NCBI RefSeq assembly: GCF_900590755.1
Contig: NZ_UUOC01000050.1
Coordinates: 62,001-126,000, forward strand
DNA length: 64,000 nt
Direction of reading: 5' to 3'
DNA from: Pseudomonas viridiflava
GTDB lineage: Bacteria; Pseudomonadota; Gammaproteobacteria; Pseudomonadales; Pseudomonadaceae
Shown: one piece after another, positions 1-8,402 of the stretch
Layout of the letters: every line of letters begins with the position of its first letter
Numbering within the stretch: the stretch's first letter is position 1
Made by a program: the position numbers and the translations under genes
The notes under the pieces: generated by a model
Databases searched by the model: none
What the model saw: the letters and a program-made list of their open reading frames with translations, nothing else
What the model was told of the DNA's origin: nothing

Positions 1-15
1 CGGCAGACATACCGT

Positions 16-39
16 CTTCCCGGCTAAAGCCGGTCCCAC
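16..39 (-). repeat. REP half-element, GTGGGACCGGCTTTAGCCGG family
   Basis: A single REP unit on the minus strand, matching the arms of the longer palindromes at 36453-36542 and 51455-51544. Its partner arm, if any, lies outside the window. Confidence 0.7.
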
Positions 40-51
40 TTATGGGCGCAA

Positions 52-82
52 AAAAATGGCGCCGATAAGGGCGCCATTTTTT
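52..82 (-). terminator. Intrinsic terminator after rho
   Basis: Arms AAAAATGGCGCC and GGCGCCATTTTT enclose a 6-nt loop. The A-rich left arm gives a U-tract on the minus strand, just past the rho stop, and the T-rich right arm would also work for plus-strand transcripts, so it may be bidirectional. Confidence 0.85.
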
Positions 83-100
83 GTGCTGCGGTTCTGCCTG

Positions 101-1360
<1,260 letters not shown>

Positions 1361-1555
1361 AGGGGAATGACGTAATCATGTAGGGAGGGGAAAAATTAAG
1401 CTGTTGTGCTTAATGAGGCCGCGCCGCAGAGAAGGCGACAGGATCGCGTACTAATTCGAAAGGAGAGCGTCGGCGACGGCTTGCAGGGGGCAACGGAGAA
1501 ACCGTTGCGGGGCCGAATGTACCACTTGATTTTCGAGGCGTCTAGTATGAAGCCC

Positions 1556-1585
1556 GAAAAAAAGCCCCGCAATTTGCAGGGCTTT
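1556..1585 (-). terminator. Intrinsic terminator after trxA
   Basis: On the minus strand AAAGCCCTGCAA pairs with the GC-rich downstream arm ending GGGGCTTT, followed by a run of T. It lies directly after the trxA stop and separates trxA from rho. Confidence 0.8.
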
Positions 1586-1591
1586 GATACA

Positions 1592-1921
1592 TCAGATGTT
1601 AGCGTCCAGGAACGCTGCCAACTGAGACTTCGACAGCGCACCGACTTTGGTGGCTTCGACGTTGCCATTCTTGAACAGCATCAGTGTCGGGATACCACGC
1701 ACGCCATGCTTGGCCGGGGTTTCCTGATTTTCGTCGATGTTCAGCTTGGCGATAGTCAGTTTGCCTTTGTAGGTTTCGGCGATTTCGTCCAGAACCGGGG
1801 CAATCATTTTGCACGGGCCACACCACTCAGCCCAGTAATCAACTAGTACAGCACCTTCAGCCTTGAGGACTTCGGCTTCGAAGCTGGCATCGCTGACGTG
1901 CTTGATAAGGTCGCTACTCAT
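1592..1921 (-). CDS. trxA: Thioredoxin 1
   Basis: Small cytoplasmic dithiol-disulfide oxidoreductase that donates electrons to ribonucleotide reductase, methionine sulfoxide reductase and other targets after reduction by thioredoxin reductase. It is 109 residues, the family size, and has the active site WCGPCK (C34 and C37) with the cis-proline region RGIPTLMLFKNG. The ATG at 1921 is preceded by GGAGAA. It lies upstream of rho on the same strand, a conserved pairing in pseudomonads. Confidence 0.97.
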   Translation of the reverse strand: MSSDLIKHVSDASFEAEVLKAEGAVLVDYWAEWCGPCKMIAPVLDEIAETYKGKLTIAKLNIDENQETPAKHGVRGIPTLMLFKNGNVEATKVGALSKSQLAAFLDANI

Positions 1922-2102
1922 GGAGTTCTCCGAGTTAGTAGGCTAAAAAACGTGGCCCATCATAGCGGGCCTTGCCCCGTTCAGGAAGCTGGGCTTGATT
2001 GAGTCTGGCTATAGAGGTCCATGAGTCTGGTTATAGGGGGATTTTTAGTGGGGCTGTTACGGTGTCCATAGCACTGCGCTATATCGCGTTCGGCATTGGA
2101 AC

Positions 2103-2212
2103 TGTAGGAGTGAGCTTGCTCGCGATCGGCTGCGAAGCAGTCGTGAAAAAGCTGAACTCACCATCACAGGAAAGTCGTTCCGACTTTATCGCGAGCAAGC
2201 TCACTCCTACAG
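2103..2212. repeat. REP palindrome, TGTAGGAGTGAGCTTGCTCGCG family
   Basis: Terminal inverted arms beginning TGTAGGAGTGAGC flank a centre with two smaller hairpins (GGCTGCGAAGCAGTC and AAGTCGTTCCGACTTT). An almost identical 111-bp copy is at 41465-41575. It fills most of the intergenic space between trxA and the GntR gene (1922-2242). Confidence 0.85.
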
Positions 2213-2242
2213 ACTCCATGTGTGCCGTGCGACTGGGCGGTT

Positions 2243-2950
2243 TTAGCTCGCCGGCGAAACGAACACGATTCCGGTGCGCAGCGCGGCGCCACGGATATGT
2301 TCATGCATGGCTTTTTGCGCTGGGCCCGAGGCGTGACGGGCCAGGGCGCGCAGGATCTTGCGGTGCTCCTGCCAGGTTTCCATGGCCCGCGTGGGGCGGA
2401 TGAAAGGCATTTTCTGGCTTTCCAGAAAGATATCTGCGCCTGCCGTGATGATCCCGAGCATGGCCTGATTGCCACTGGCGACGAGGATGTGCCGGTGAAA
2501 TTCAAAGTCCAGCCGCGACGCCGCCTCGAAATCCTCGGCGCGCAATTCCAGGCGCATGGCTTCGACATTGTCTTCCAGCACATCGCGCTCATCGGCAGTC
2601 AAGGTCACGGCGGCCATGCCCGCGGCAAAACCCTCCAGCGCATAACGCAGCTGAAAAGTATCCGCTGGCGACACATGGCTGTCGAAAGGCCAGGAAAAAC
2701 CGGCCGTGCGCTGTTCTGGTTCAGAAAACGCCTGGACGAAAACGCCTTTGCCCGGCTGCACATTGACCACGCCCAGCGCGCTTAACGAGGACAACGCCTC
2801 GCGCAACGACGCCCGACTCACGCCAAGCAAAACCGCCAGGTCCCGCTGCGACGGCAGGCTGTCGCCGGGTTGATAGCCCTGATCGACAATCAATTTACGG
2901 ATTGCCCTCAGGGCTGATTCAGGTACTGCGAGCGGGCTATTAGGCATCAC
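2243..2950 (-). CDS. GntR-family (FadR/FCD) transcriptional regulator
   Basis: One-component regulator of 235 residues: an N-terminal winged helix-turn-helix (about 10-75, with the GntR signature LPSQRDLAVLLGVSRASLREAL) followed by an all-helical FCD ligand-binding domain (about 90-225). FCD regulators bind small organic acids or amino acids and usually repress an adjacent transporter or catabolic operon. It is divergent from a four-gene polar amino-acid ABC transporter, and a perfect ACTGGTC-A-GACCAGT palindrome lies in the shared intergenic region, so it probably controls that operon. The effector is not evident from the sequence. Confidence 0.9.
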   Translation of the reverse strand: MMPNSPLAVPESALRAIRKLIVDQGYQPGDSLPSQRDLAVLLGVSRASLREALSSLSALGVVNVQPGKGVFVQAFSEPEQRTAGFSWPFDSHVSPADTFQLRYALEGFAAGMAAVTLTADERDVLEDNVEAMRLELRAEDFEAASRLDFEFHRHILVASGNQAMLGIITAGADIFLESQKMPFIRPTRAMETWQEHRKILRALARHASGPAQKAMHEHIRGAALRTGIVFVSPAS

Positions 2951-3073
2951 TGTTCAGGCCAGTCAGTCCAGTAAAAATCCCTTGTATGCCCATATTCTCA
3001 ATCCGGCAAGCGACGCCCAGGCCTGGGGCGGCGCGGCTTTGCGGTGCGCCAAAGCAGGGCGCCGGGCCCGCAG

Positions 3074-3088
3074 ACTGGTCAGACCAGT
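3074..3088. promoter_or_regulatory. Candidate GntR/FadR-type operator
   Basis: Perfect palindrome ACTGGTC-A-GACCAGT in the divergent region between the GntR gene and the ABC operon. TGGTNNGACCA is the typical half-site layout for PdhR/LldR/FadR-like proteins. ACTGG half-sites also occur near 2957-2972, close to the regulator's own start. Binding by the neighbouring regulator is inferred from position. Confidence 0.6.
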
Positions 3089-3199
3089 AAGACCGAAATT
3101 GCCGCCTAACCCTTGGTTTACGGTTGGGGAGCGTCGTATGGCATGAGCTGTGCACTAACCACCGCAGACATACACCTCGCCCCATCACGGAGTCTTCCC

Positions 3200-3985
3200 A
3201 TGACCAAGCGTTACAGCGCTCTGCTTACTGCCCTGTTTGCCAGCCTCATGCTGAGCCAGGCGCCCGCCCATGCTGACGGGCTGGATGACGTCGTGAAACG
3301 TGGCACCCTGAAAGTCGCCGTTCCGCAGGACTTCCCGCCGTTTGGTTCGGTAGGCCCGGACATGAAACCTCGTGGCCTGGACATCGACACCGCACAGCTG
3401 ATCGCTGACCAGTTGAAGGTCAAACTCGAACTGACCCCGGTCAACAGCACCAACCGTATTCCTTACCTGACCACCGGCAAGGTGGACCTGGTGATCTCCA
3501 GCCTGGGCAAAAACCCGGATCGCGAAAAAGTCATCGACTTCTCCAAGGCTTACGCGCCGTTCTACCTGGCAGTGTTCGGCCCACCTGAAGCAGCAATCAC
3601 CAGCGTTGACGATCTCAAAGGCAAAACCATCAGCGTGACTCGTGGCGCCATCGAAGACATCGAGCTGACCGCTGTTGCGCCGAAAGAAGCGACCATCAAG
3701 CGCTTTGAAGACAACAACTCCACCATCGCTGCCTACCTGGCCGGTCAGACCGATCTGATCGCCAGCGGCAACGTGGTCATGGTCGCCATCAGCGAGAAGA
3801 ACCCGAAACGCATCCCGGCGTTGAAAGTGAAGCTCAAGGATTCCCCGGTCTACGTCGGCGTGAACAAGGGTGAGGCGAATCTGCTGGCCAAGGTCAACGA
3901 AATCATCGAGACGGGCAAGAAAGACGGCGCGCTGGAAAAGAACTCGCAGACCTGGCTCAAGCAGCCACTGCCAGCTGACCTCTGA
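3200..3985 (+). CDS. Polar amino-acid ABC transporter, periplasmic binding protein
   Basis: Periplasmic solute-binding protein of the PAAT (SBP_bac_3) family, 261 residues. The chosen ATG at 3200 opens a classical signal peptide (MTKRYSALLTALFASLMLSQAPAHA, cleavage after AHA). The mature N-terminus VKRGTLKVAVPQDFPPFG and the later RGLDIDTAQLIADQLKV are the family pattern. An upstream GTG at 3113 would add 29 residues before the signal peptide and is less likely. It is the first gene of a four-gene importer operon. Ligand unknown; the family takes amino acids or opines. Confidence 0.92.
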   Translation: MTKRYSALLTALFASLMLSQAPAHADGLDDVVKRGTLKVAVPQDFPPFGSVGPDMKPRGLDIDTAQLIADQLKVKLELTPVNSTNRIPYLTTGKVDLVISSLGKNPDREKVIDFSKAYAPFYLAVFGPPEAAITSVDDLKGKTISVTRGAIEDIELTAVAPKEATIKRFEDNNSTIAAYLAGQTDLIASGNVVMVAISEKNPKRIPALKVKLKDSPVYVGVNKGEANLLAKVNEIIETGKKDGALEKNSQTWLKQPLPADL

Positions 3986-4019
3986 TCTGATCACTGCTAT
4001 CTGAATTCGGGGCCCGCCA

Positions 4020-4685
4020 ATGGCTTACCACTTTGACTTTGCACCGGTCATGCAGAATGCCGATCTGCTGCTGCGCGGGGCGTTGTTTACCCTGGAGTTG
4101 ACCGCCATTGGCACGTTGCTCGGGGTCAGCCTGGGCATCGTCGGCGCCATCGTCCGGGCCTGGAAGATCCAGCCGTTCTCGGCGATCTTCGGGGTCTACG
4201 TCGAGCTGATTCGCAACACGCCGTTTCTGGTGCAGTTGTTTTTCATCTTCTTCGGTCTGCCGTCTTTGGGCGTGCAGATTTCCGAATGGCAGGCAGCGAT
4301 TCTTGCGATGGTGATCAACCTCGGCGCCTACTCCACGGAAATTATCCGCGCGGGCATCCAGGCGATTCCCAAGGGCCAGCTTGAAGCGGCGGCTGCGTTG
4401 GCGATGACGCGTATGGAAGCGTTTCGCTATGTGATTCTGATCCCGGCGCTGGGCAAGGTCTGGCCAGCGCTGAGCAGCCAGATCATCATCGTGATGCTTG
4501 GCTCTGCGGTGTGCTCACAGATCGCGACTGAGGAATTGAGCTTCTTCGCCAACTTCATTCAGTCCCGCAACTTCCGCGCGTTCGAGACGTACATCGTCAC
4601 CACCTTGATCTACCTCTTTATGGCGTTGCTGGTTCGTCAGCTTCTGGCCTGGGTCGGGCGTCGTTACATTTCGAGGAAAGGCTGA
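4020..4685 (+). CDS. Polar amino-acid ABC transporter permease 1
   Basis: Inner-membrane permease of the HisM/GlnP type, 221 residues with about five membrane helices. It has the conserved ELIRNTPFLVQLFFIFFGLP segment near residue 60 and the EAA coupling loop around EAAAALAMTRMEAFRYVILIPALG, which docks on the ATPase. The stop overlaps the next ATG by one base (4685), consistent with translational coupling. Confidence 0.93.
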   Translation: MAYHFDFAPVMQNADLLLRGALFTLELTAIGTLLGVSLGIVGAIVRAWKIQPFSAIFGVYVELIRNTPFLVQLFFIFFGLPSLGVQISEWQAAILAMVINLGAYSTEIIRAGIQAIPKGQLEAAAALAMTRMEAFRYVILIPALGKVWPALSSQIIIVMLGSAVCSQIATEELSFFANFIQSRNFRAFETYIVTTLIYLFMALLVRQLLAWVGRRYISRKG

Positions 4686-5332
4686 TGGATTTCACCCTCT
4701 GGGATGTGGTGCGCAACCTGCTCACCGGCCTGCAATGGACGTTAGCGCTGTCGCTGGTGGCATTCATCGGCGGCGGCGTGATCGGCTTGCTGGTGATGTG
4801 GATGCGCATCGCCAAACTCAATGCCCCCCGCGTAATCGCCAAGATCTACATCGAGCTGTTCCAGGGCACGCCGCTGCTGATGCAGCTGTTCCTGGTGTTC
4901 TTCGGTGTGGCCTTGATGGGCTTTGATATTTCGCCCTGGGCCGCCGCTGCACTGGCCTTGACCCTGTTTACCAGTGCCTATCTGGCGGAGATCTGGCGCG
5001 GCTGCGTCGAATCCATCGCCAATGGCCAGTGGGAAGCTTCGGCGAGCCTTGCGCTGTCGCCGCTGGAGCAGCTGCGCTACGTGATTCTGCCGCAAGCGTT
5101 GCGCATTGCCGTTGCGCCGACCGTTGGTTTCTCGGTGCAAGTCGTCAAAGGCACGGCAGTGACCTCGATCATTGGTTTTACCGAACTGACCAAAACCGGC
5201 GGCATGCTCGCCAACGCTACGTTCCAGCCCTTCATGGTCTATGGCTTCGTGGCTCTGGGCTACTTCATGCTCTGCTACCCCCTGTCGCTCAGTGCCCGCT
5301 ACCTGGAAAGGAGACTGCATGCCTCTGCTTAG
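4685..5332 (+). CDS. Polar amino-acid ABC transporter permease 2
   Basis: Second HisQ/GlnP-type permease, 215 residues, presumably a heterodimer partner of the preceding gene. The ELFQGTPLLMQLFLVFFGVA segment and the EAA loop WEASASLALSPLEQLRYVILPQAL are intact. It overlaps the ATPase gene downstream by 14 bases. Confidence 0.93.
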   Translation: MDFTLWDVVRNLLTGLQWTLALSLVAFIGGGVIGLLVMWMRIAKLNAPRVIAKIYIELFQGTPLLMQLFLVFFGVALMGFDISPWAAAALALTLFTSAYLAEIWRGCVESIANGQWEASASLALSPLEQLRYVILPQALRIAVAPTVGFSVQVVKGTAVTSIIGFTELTKTGGMLANATFQPFMVYGFVALGYFMLCYPLSLSARYLERRLHASA

Positions 5333-6056
5333 AATTTCCGCGCTGCATAAATATTACGGCGACCATCACGTCCTCAAGGGCATTGACCTGACCGTCGAAG
5401 AAGGCCAGGTCGTCGCGATCATCGGCCGCAGCGGCTCCGGTAAAAGCACCTTGCTGCGTACCTTGAACGGGCTGGAGTCGATCAACGACGGCGTGATTGA
5501 AGTCGACGGCGAATACCTGGATGCCGCCCGCGCCGATCTGCGCTCGCTGCGGCAGAAAGTCGGCATGGTATTTCAGCAATTCAACCTGTTTCCGCACTTG
5601 AGCGTCGGCGAAAACGTGATGCTCGCGCCGCAAGTCGTACAGAAAAAGTCGAAAGCGGAAGCGAAGAAACTCGCGGAGCAAATGCTGGAGCGGGTCGGGC
5701 TGGGGGAGAAGTTTGATGCCTTCCCGGATCGGCTCTCCGGCGGTCAACAGCAGCGCGTGGCGATTGCCCGAGCGCTGGCCATGTCGCCCAAAGTCTTGCT
5801 GTGCGATGAAATCACCTCAGCACTGGACCCGGAGCTGGTCAACGAAGTGCTCAGCGTAGTGCGCAGTCTGGCAGCGGACGGCATGACATTGATCATGGTC
5901 ACCCACGAAATGCGCTTTGCACGGGAAGTCGGTGACAAGCTGGTGTTCATGCACCAGGGCAAGGTGCACGAAGTGGGCGACCCGAAAATCCTCTTCGCCA
6001 ACCCCCGTACGCCGGAGCTGGCGAACTTCATCGGGACGGTGGAGCAGGGGGCGTAA
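5319..6056 (+). CDS. Polar amino-acid ABC transporter ATP-binding protein
   Basis: Cytoplasmic ATPase of the GlnQ/HisP class, 245 residues. Walker A is GRSGSGKST, the Q-loop is GMVFQQFNLFPH, the signature is LSGGQQQRVAIARAL, Walker B is VLLCDEITSALDP, and the H-loop is MVTHEM. Start at ATG 5319 with an AAAGGAG ribosome site inside the upstream permease; the reading frame is open further upstream but lacks a comparable site. It closes the operon and is followed by a REP palindrome. Confidence 0.95.
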   Translation: MPLLRISALHKYYGDHHVLKGIDLTVEEGQVVAIIGRSGSGKSTLLRTLNGLESINDGVIEVDGEYLDAARADLRSLRQKVGMVFQQFNLFPHLSVGENVMLAPQVVQKKSKAEAKKLAEQMLERVGLGEKFDAFPDRLSGGQQQRVAIARALAMSPKVLLCDEITSALDPELVNEVLSVVRSLAADGMTLIMVTHEMRFAREVGDKLVFMHQGKVHEVGDPKILFANPRTPELANFIGTVEQGA

Positions 6057-6087
6057 CGAAAGCCCTTATCCGGCGGGGGATTCGCCC

Positions 6088-6175
6088 GTTGGAGCGAGGC
6101 TTGCCCGCGAATCAGTCGCTGCGGTCTGTCAGGCCAACCGCGTTTTCGTTCTTCGCGGGCAAGCCTCGCTCCAAC
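6088..6175. repeat. REP pair, GTTGGAGCGAGGCTTGCCCGCGAA family, head-in
   Basis: A plus-strand REP unit and its inverse (TTCGCGGGCAAGCCTCGC...) about 40 bp apart. This is the family that flanks the RAYT gene at 62960-63418, but in the opposite relative orientation. Other head-in copies are at 39336 and 54465. Confidence 0.9.
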
Positions 6176-6201
6176 AGGTTTCAGCATTCCTCAACCATCG
6201 C

Positions 6202-7569
6202 TTACAACCGCAACAGCGTCTTCCAAGCCCGGCTCTGGAACACGACGATCGTCTGCTGCACACGGGCATCCAGCACTTCATCGGTAATCGGCAATTCAGC
6301 CAATTGCACCAGTTTATTCAGCTCGCCATACAGACGATCCAGTTCCGGCAGGTCCAGTGCGCCACGGGCGTGGTGCAGCCAGGCCTGGATGCGCTCGATG
6401 CGCGGCAGTTGCTCGGCGAGGTCTTCCGGCTGCTGCTGATAACGACCCAGCTGCAAGGCAGTGGCTTCGTCAGCCAGTAAACGCGGCAACCAACTGTCCA
6501 GCTGCGCAGCGCCCTGACGATTGCCACGGTTGTTGCGCTCCACGGTCCAGCTGCGGGCCAGCAACCAACGCGAAGTGTTTAGCGAGAACAGACCCCAACG
6601 CGGGTCTTCCAGCTCTTCAATAAACTGCTCGTGCGCCGCGCCGCGCACATCGCCATCTTCCTGACCGGCCTGAACCAGCGGACGCCAGTCTTCCAGCAGC
6701 GCATCCAGCGACGAACGCAATTCGCTGCTGGTGCTGCGCGGTGCGGCTTGGCCGAGGCTGCCGGTCAAAGCACGCAGCTCAACCAACAACGCGACCCAAT
6801 CCTGCAGCAAACGCCAGTGACCATTGAAGCGGTATTGCTCAGCCAGACGCTGGCTGCTGCCCAACAGATGCAAAGCCAGCGCAGCATAAGCGTCGTCTAG
6901 CGGCATTTCCGGCTGGAACTGCGGCGCAGGCAGGCTCAATGAATAGCTGTTTGCATCAAACAGACGATAACCGCGCTCAGCCTTACTGATATCGCACGGC
7001 ATCAGCGGCAGTGTCGCAGCCAGTTCGGCAGCCAGTTCCAACAGTGCAGCCGGATCGCCTTCGCGCAATTCCAGCTCCAGCTCGCAGATTTCTTCCTTCT
7101 GCTTGCCTGCCACTACATGGCCCAGATCCAGAGCGGCTTCGATCACCACCTTGGTCTTGCCACGGCCCCAGGCAATCTCGGCGCGTTCGCGCACGAAATC
7201 GGTGGTGAACAGCGGCTTGATGGTTTTCTTGTCCAGCTCAGCCAGTTGCTCAGGCCAGCATTCGCCGTCGAGCTTTTTCAGGTCCAGCTTGGCCTTGGGC
7301 AGATCCCAGTTGTACTCGTTACGCTCGGAAAAACCGGCGACGCTCTGACCGCGAGTCTTCATGGTCTGAATAATCTTGTCGCCATCACGGCGCAGACGCA
7401 GGGCAACCTTGGCATTGGCCAGATCACGTTCCGGGGTATCGAAATATTGGTTCGAAAGCTCCACGCGTTCCCAGCCACTTTTGTTGCGCTTCTTTAATAA
7501 CGGGTGTTCGCGCAGTGCAGCGAGGGTTTCGCGGCTGACGCGGAGTTTGATTTCTGTTTCTTTCTGCAT
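6202..7569 (-). CDS. CYTH-CHAD domain protein, probable inorganic triphosphatase
   Basis: A 455-residue protein. The N-terminal CYTH domain (about 1-200) opens with the diagnostic ExExK metal-triphosphate signature at E4, E6 and K8, and the basic and acidic tunnel residues follow. The C-terminal CHAD domain (about 215-450) is helical and rich in Arg and His; CHAD domains bind polyphosphate. The close E. coli relative YgiF hydrolyses inorganic tripolyphosphate. The start is ATG 7569, because an upstream extension would place 37 low-complexity residues before the signature. It stands alone, with REP elements on both sides. Confidence 0.88.
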   Translation of the reverse strand: MQKETEIKLRVSRETLAALREHPLLKKRNKSGWERVELSNQYFDTPERDLANAKVALRLRRDGDKIIQTMKTRGQSVAGFSERNEYNWDLPKAKLDLKKLDGECWPEQLAELDKKTIKPLFTTDFVRERAEIAWGRGKTKVVIEAALDLGHVVAGKQKEEICELELELREGDPAALLELAAELAATLPLMPCDISKAERGYRLFDANSYSLSLPAPQFQPEMPLDDAYAALALHLLGSSQRLAEQYRFNGHWRLLQDWVALLVELRALTGSLGQAAPRSTSSELRSSLDALLEDWRPLVQAGQEDGDVRGAAHEQFIEELEDPRWGLFSLNTSRWLLARSWTVERNNRGNRQGAAQLDSWLPRLLADEATALQLGRYQQQPEDLAEQLPRIERIQAWLHHARGALDLPELDRLYGELNKLVQLAELPITDEVLDARVQQTIVVFQSRAWKTLLRL

Positions 7570-7813
7570 GGCCGGGAATCCAGACGCTTGTACTGATAAC
7601 GGGTGCAGCCAGTTGTTACGAGGCCGCCAAGGCCATGCAGTGTACAGGACATGACCCGTAAACAGGCCGTTGCACTGCATGAACGCTCTATATAGCCGTT
7701 GCAGCTCAGCTCAAGGCGGCACTGCCCGACAACGCATCGTCCACAATCCCCCGAGCCATATCGCTCATCTATCGCCCGTACCAACGCCTCGCTCCAGCGG
7801 ACACTGTATTCTC

Positions 7814-7917
7814 CTGTGGGAGCGGTATTTGCCCGCGATATAGGCGCCGCGGTGATTCAGGTACACCGCGTTAACGTTCATCGTCCGGATGCGGTCCAGA
7901 CCAAGCGCGCTCCTACG
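7814..7917. repeat. Degenerate REP-like palindrome
   Basis: Begins CTGTGGGAGCGGTATTTGCCCGCG and ends with the GCGCGCTCCTAC type of inverse arm. The arms are only partly complementary, so this is a decayed member of the TGTAGGAGC family. Confidence 0.5.
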
Positions 7918-7929
7918 GCTTGGCGAGGC

Positions 7930-7968
7930 AGGCATCAAAAACAACAAAGCCCGCACAAGGCGGGCTTT
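7930..7968 (-). terminator. Original terminator of tRNA-Arg, left behind by island insertion
   Basis: AAAGCCCGC-ACAA-GCGGGCTTT hairpin followed on the minus strand by TGTTGTTTTT. It lies 41 bp downstream of the displaced tRNA 3' end (8009-8057), where the tRNA terminator would have been before the island entered, so it marks the chromosomal side of the left junction. Confidence 0.75.
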
Positions 7969-8008
7969 GGAGGCTGATTCAAGACTGTGATCAACAGCCC
8001 GAAACAGA

Positions 8009-8057
8009 AAGATGGTGCACCAGACGGGATTCGAACCCATGACCCCTGCCTTCGGAG
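8009..8057. repeat. attL: 49-bp duplicate of the tRNA-Arg 3' end
   Basis: Exact copy of 25288-25336. It covers the tRNA from the anticodon loop to the encoded CCA plus 4 bp beyond. Identity ends abruptly at 8058, where the rest of the tRNA is missing. With the integrase beside the intact tRNA at the other end, this defines the left boundary of an integrated element of about 17.3 kb. Confidence 0.95.
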
Positions 8058-8086
8058 TCCTAAAAGTCGACGTTTAGAATCAATAC

Positions 8087-8161
8087 GTTAGCGGGGATTA
8101 GCTGGGAAATCAACGGGTTGTGTTAGCTGGGGTTAGCGGGTTTTCACCCCGATTAGCGGGG
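8087..8161 (+). promoter_or_regulatory. Array of five RTTAGCKGGK repeats beside attL
   Basis: GTTAGCGGGG, ATTAGCTGGG, GTTAGCTGGG, GTTAGCGGGT and ATTAGCGGGG start at 8087, 8097, 8122, 8132 and 8152. Steps are 10, 25, 10 and 20 bp. An inverted GGGGTTAGC occurs at the other end (about 25260-25269). The position suggests arm-type sites for the integrase or an accessory protein. Confidence 0.6.
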
Positions 8162-8183
8162 TGAGTGTGGCAAATTTGTGGCA
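8162..8183 (+). repeat. 22-bp island-end repeat, left copy
   Basis: Identical to 25199-25220 and in the same orientation. It contains GTGTGGCAAATTTGTGGCA, itself two TGTGGCA half-units around AATT. It lies inside the island about 100 bp from attL, as expected for an integrase arm site. Confidence 0.75.
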
Positions 8184-8402
8184 TCAGACGACATCTTAGC
8201 CCCATGGATTTTGTGTATCCGTTTGTCAGCTCTGTTCATGTCTAGCGTGCGAAGATGCTTGCGGTTGTATTAACACTCTGCGATAACCATTGGTGATGGC
8301 CTTTTGACTCCTGCTTCCGAGGCGTCGGGGGGCGAAGTGAATAAGTTTGTCGAAAAACGGTCACTGCAATGAATGCTAAACTTAACCTGAAAGGAATCAA
8401 AC

